Origin: Rathayibacter sp. VKM Ac-2754
GTDB lineage: Bacteria; Actinomycetota; Actinomycetes; Actinomycetales; Microbacteriaceae
Length of the DNA: 64,000 nucleotides
Assembly (NCBI RefSeq): GCF_009807095.1
Contig: NZ_WUCC01000002.1
Coordinates: 124,001-188,000 of the forward strand
Direction: 5' to 3'
Position 1 is the stretch's first letter. Every line of letters begins with the position of its first letter. The notes beneath the pieces were generated by a model. The model was not told the origin of the DNA and searched no databases. It was given only the letters and a program-made list of their open reading frames with translations. The translations under genes and the position numbers were made by a program. Positions 61,554 through 64,000 of this stretch are shown piece by piece.

Positions 61554-63982
61554 TCGAGCCGTCTCCGGCGGAGCGCTTCGCGGCGTTCCGGACACGACAG
61601 GGCCACGCCAGGGTCGAGACGTTCCGCTCGACCCTGGCGTTCGACCTCGACCCGTTCCAGTACGAGGCGTGCAGCGCGCTCGACGACGGTCGCAGCGTCC
61701 TCGTCGCCGCTCCGACCGGTGCGGGCAAGACGGCGGTCGCCGAGTTCGCCATCCACCTGGCCATGCGGGACCCCACCGCGAAGGTCTTCTACACGACGCC
61801 GATGAAGGCTCTCAGCAATCAGAAGTTCCAGGAGTTCGTCGGCGAGTACGGCGCCTCCGAGGTGGGGCTCCTCACCGGCGACTCCAACGTCAACGCCCGC
61901 GCGCGGATCGTCGTGATGACGACCGAGGTCCTGCGCAACATGCTCTACGCCGACTCCGACCTCCTGCGCGATCTGGCCTACGTGGTGATGGACGAGGTGC
62001 ACTACCTCGCCGACCGCTTCCGCGGCGCCGTCTGGGAGGAGGTCATCATCCACCTCCCGCAGCGGGTGCGTCTCGTCTCCCTCAGCGCGACGGTCTCGAA
62101 CGCCGAGGAGTTCGGCGACTGGCTGCAGACCGTCCGGGGCGAGACTGAGGTCATCGTGTCGGAGGAGCGTCCCGTGCCGCTCGATCAGCACGTGCTGGTG
62201 GGCGGCAAGCTGCTCGACCTCTTCGACTCCTCGGGGCGGGCGGCCACCAACCGGGTCAATCCCGAGCTCGCGCGTCTGGCGCAGGGCGGTTCCCGGGTCG
62301 AGCGCGGTGGTCGCGGATCGCAGCGCGGCGGACGCAGCCGCTTCCAGGAGTCGCGCACCGAGGATCTGGTCCCGCGGTCCGAGGTCGTCGAGATCCTCCG
62401 CGGCAAGAACCTGCTGCCGGCGATCTTCTTCGTCTTCAGCCGCGCCGGCTGCGACCAGGCGGTCCGGCAGGTCCTCCGCTCGGGCGTCCGGCTGACCGAG
62501 CGCCACGAGCGCGACGAGATCCGCGCGATCGTCGAGGAGCGCTGCCGCACGATCCGCGACGAGGACCTCGCCGTCCTCGGCTACTGGGAGTGGCTCGACG
62601 GCCTGCAGCGCGGAGTCGCCGCGCACCACGCGGGCATGCTGCCCGCCTTCAAGGAGGTCGTCGAGGAGCTCTTCCTCCGGCGCCTCGTGCGCGTCGTCTT
62701 CGCCACCGAGACGCTCGCCCTCGGCATCAACATGCCCGCCCGCACCGTGGTGCTCGAGAAGCTCGAGAAGTTCAACGGCGAGGCGCGGGTCCCGATCACG
62801 CCGGGGGAGTACACCCAGCTGACCGGTCGCGCCGGCCGCCGCGGGATCGACGTCGAGGGCCACTCCGTCATCCAGTGGCGCGGCGGGATGAACCCGCAGG
62901 CGGTCGCCTCGCTCGCCTCGAGGCGCACGTACCCGCTCAACTCGAGCTTCCGCCCGAGCTACAACATGGCGGCCAACCTCATCGAGCAGTTCGGCCGCAC
63001 CCGCACGCGCGAGATCCTCGAGTCGTCGTTCGCGCAGTTCCAGGCCGACAGATCGGTCGTCGACCTCGCCCGCCGCGTGCGCCAGCAGGAGCAGTCGATG
63101 GAGGGCTACCTCACCGCGATGCAGTGCCACCTCGGCGACTTCGCGGAGTACGCGTCCATCCGCCGCGAGATCGGCGACCTCGAGCGCCGCGGCGCCGTGC
63201 GCAAGGAATCCGCGTCGCACAGCGAGCGCGAGCGGCGTCAGTCGCAGCTCGCCGAACTGCGTCGCCGGATGAAGGCGCACCCCTGCCACGCCTGCTCCGA
63301 CCGCGAGCAGCACGCCCGCTGGGCCGAGCGCTGGTGGAAGCTCCGCAAGGAGACCGACGAGATCGAGCGTCAGATCCGCTCGCGGACGGGCGCCGTCGCG
63401 CGGATCTTCGACCGGATCACCGAGGTCCTCCTCGAGCTCGGCTACTTCCGCCGGGACGACGTGGGCGAGCTGTCGCTGACCCCCAACGGGCGCACCCTGC
63501 GCCGGATCTACGGAGAGCGCGATCTGCTGATCGCGGAGTGCCTCCGGAAGCAGGCCTGGACCGAGCTCGACCCCGCCGGTCTCGCCGCGATGGCCTGCTG
63601 CCTCGTCTTCGAGCCGCGGCGCGAGGAGGGGACCCTCGGCGAGAAGTTCCTGCCGCGCGGCACGTTCCCGGAGGCGCTCGAGAAGACGCAGCTGCTCTGG
63701 GCCCGCCTCGACGACGTGGAGCGGGAGCATCGCCTCCCGGGCAGCAACCCGATCTCGGCCAGCCTCGCCCTCGCGATGAACATGTGGGCGCGCGGCATGC
63801 CGCTGGATGCGGTGCTGCGCGAGGCCGACATGGCGGCCGGCGACTTCGTCCGCTGGTCGAAGCAGACCATCGACCTCCTCGACCAGCTCTCCGTCGTGGC
63901 CGACGGCAAGGTCGGGCGCGCCGCGCGCACCGCTCTCGAGTCCGTCCGCCGGGGGATCGTCGCCTACTCCTCGGTCGCATGA
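61550..63982 (+). CDS. helY: HelY, Ski2/Mtr4-like SF2 RNA helicase
   Basis: An 810-residue SF2 helicase of the Ski2-like group. Motif I is APTGAGKTAVAEFA, II is VVMDEVHYLAD (DEVH), III is SLSATVSNAEEFG, and VI is QLTGRAGRRGID; AAHHAGMLPAFKEVVEELF is characteristic of the Mtr4/Ski2 branch. The C-terminal region has a DSHCT-like helical domain with a CHAC pair. It probably unwinds structured RNA for decay. GTG overlaps the tatC stop (GTGA). The tatA-tatC-helY order is the actinobacterial norm. Confidence 0.92.
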   Translation: MIEPSPAERFAAFRTRQGHARVETFRSTLAFDLDPFQYEACSALDDGRSVLVAAPTGAGKTAVAEFAIHLAMRDPTAKVFYTTPMKALSNQKFQEFVGEYGASEVGLLTGDSNVNARARIVVMTTEVLRNMLYADSDLLRDLAYVVMDEVHYLADRFRGAVWEEVIIHLPQRVRLVSLSATVSNAEEFGDWLQTVRGETEVIVSEERPVPLDQHVLVGGKLLDLFDSSGRAATNRVNPELARLAQGGSRVERGGRGSQRGGRSRFQESRTEDLVPRSEVVEILRGKNLLPAIFFVFSRAGCDQAVRQVLRSGVRLTERHERDEIRAIVEERCRTIRDEDLAVLGYWEWLDGLQRGVAAHHAGMLPAFKEVVEELFLRRLVRVVFATETLALGINMPARTVVLEKLEKFNGEARVPITPGEYTQLTGRAGRRGIDVEGHSVIQWRGGMNPQAVASLASRRTYPLNSSFRPSYNMAANLIEQFGRTRTREILESSFAQFQADRSVVDLARRVRQQEQSMEGYLTAMQCHLGDFAEYASIRREIGDLERRGAVRKESASHSERERRQSQLAELRRRMKAHPCHACSDREQHARWAERWWKLRKETDEIERQIRSRTGAVARIFDRITEVLLELGYFRRDDVGELSLTPNGRTLRRIYGERDLLIAECLRKQAWTELDPAGLAAMACCLVFEPRREEGTLGEKFLPRGTFPEALEKTQLLWARLDDVEREHRLPGSNPISASLALAMNMWARGMPLDAVLREADMAAGDFVRWSKQTIDLLDQLSVVADGKVGRAARTALESVRRGIVAYSSVA

Positions 63983-64000
63983 GGGGCGGGATGACGCCGC
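63979..64000 (+). CDS. Possible start of a further gene (3' truncated)
   Basis: An ATG at 63979 overlaps the helY stop (ATGA), the coupling used throughout this operon, and stays open for the last 22 bases of the window. The product cannot be named; in relatives a membrane protein such as an apolipoprotein N-acyltransferase is one possibility at this spot. Confidence 0.3.

Overview
The window is a GC-rich chromosomal segment with dense, short-spaced genes, many GTG starts, mycothiol ligase (mshC), a SUF system containing a Rieske protein, PafB/PafC, an actinobacterial glgA/glgC pair, TreY/TreZ and TreS trehalose genes, and a sortase signal of the LAxTG type. Together these point to an actinobacterium, most likely a member of Microbacteriaceae (Rathayibacter-like); the family assignment is an inference from gene content and from a pair of intergenic repeats, not a search result. 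No IS element, prophage, rRNA operon or CRISPR array is visible.

Layout. 1-2.1 kb: end of a suf Fe-S assembly operon (sufD-Rieske-sufC-DUF59), closed by a perfect 21-bp hairpin shared with convergent bioY. 2.9-9 kb: ABC-F ATPase, SURF1, two small proteins, fabG, a SatD/DUF3307 pair, serB. 9-12.4 kb: divergent glgC/glgA, then a solo ABC ATPase. 12.5-14.5 kb: L31 type B, a pair of inverted interspersed repeats, YdeI-like protein, DnaQ-like exonuclease. 14.6-23.1 kb: treS, alpha/beta hydrolase plus GT4 glycosyltransferase, histidine phosphatase plus sirtuin, a SpoU methyltransferase overlapping a D,D-carboxypeptidase, an SGNH hydrolase. 23.2-31.7 kb: an SF2 helicase, then glgX-treY-treZ, which debranch glycogen and turn its chains into trehalose. 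31.8-38.2 kb: a mutagenesis operon imuA'-imuB-dnaE2-unknown gene, with a consensus actinobacterial LexA box inside the promoter. 38.3-42.6 kb: GH3 glycosidase, an extended ProB-like kinase, a small protein, a SIMPL protein.

42.6-46.7 kb holds the most unusual metabolic unit: four genes on the minus strand, each overlapping the next by 4 nt, encoding an EamA-family transporter, a GNAT acetyltransferase, an argininosuccinate lyase and a short (cyanobacterial/plant-type) argininosuccinate synthase in which two serines expected to contact citrulline are replaced. It looks like a specialised nitrogen-transfer, modification and export pathway rather than routine arginine synthesis. 47-49.7 kb: LLM oxidoreductase, a wall-anchored esterase, tRNA-Leu(GAG).

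49.8-64 kb is conserved actinobacterial backbone: M20 peptidase, uppP-mshC, PAC2, HAD-trmI, FKBP, pafB-pafC, tatA-tatC, helY. The Pup-proteasome genes that in many actinobacteria lie between trmI and pafB are absent. The FKBP gene end is followed by a lower-GC stretch carrying a secreted mannose-type B-lectin, and the last 38 bp of the FKBP region are repeated (37/38) after the lectin, suggesting insertion into the 3' end of FKBP.

A recurring signal is a TAnnnT -10 box 6-8 nt before the start codon, seen at about sixteen genes, which predicts leaderless mRNAs and was used to choose several starts.
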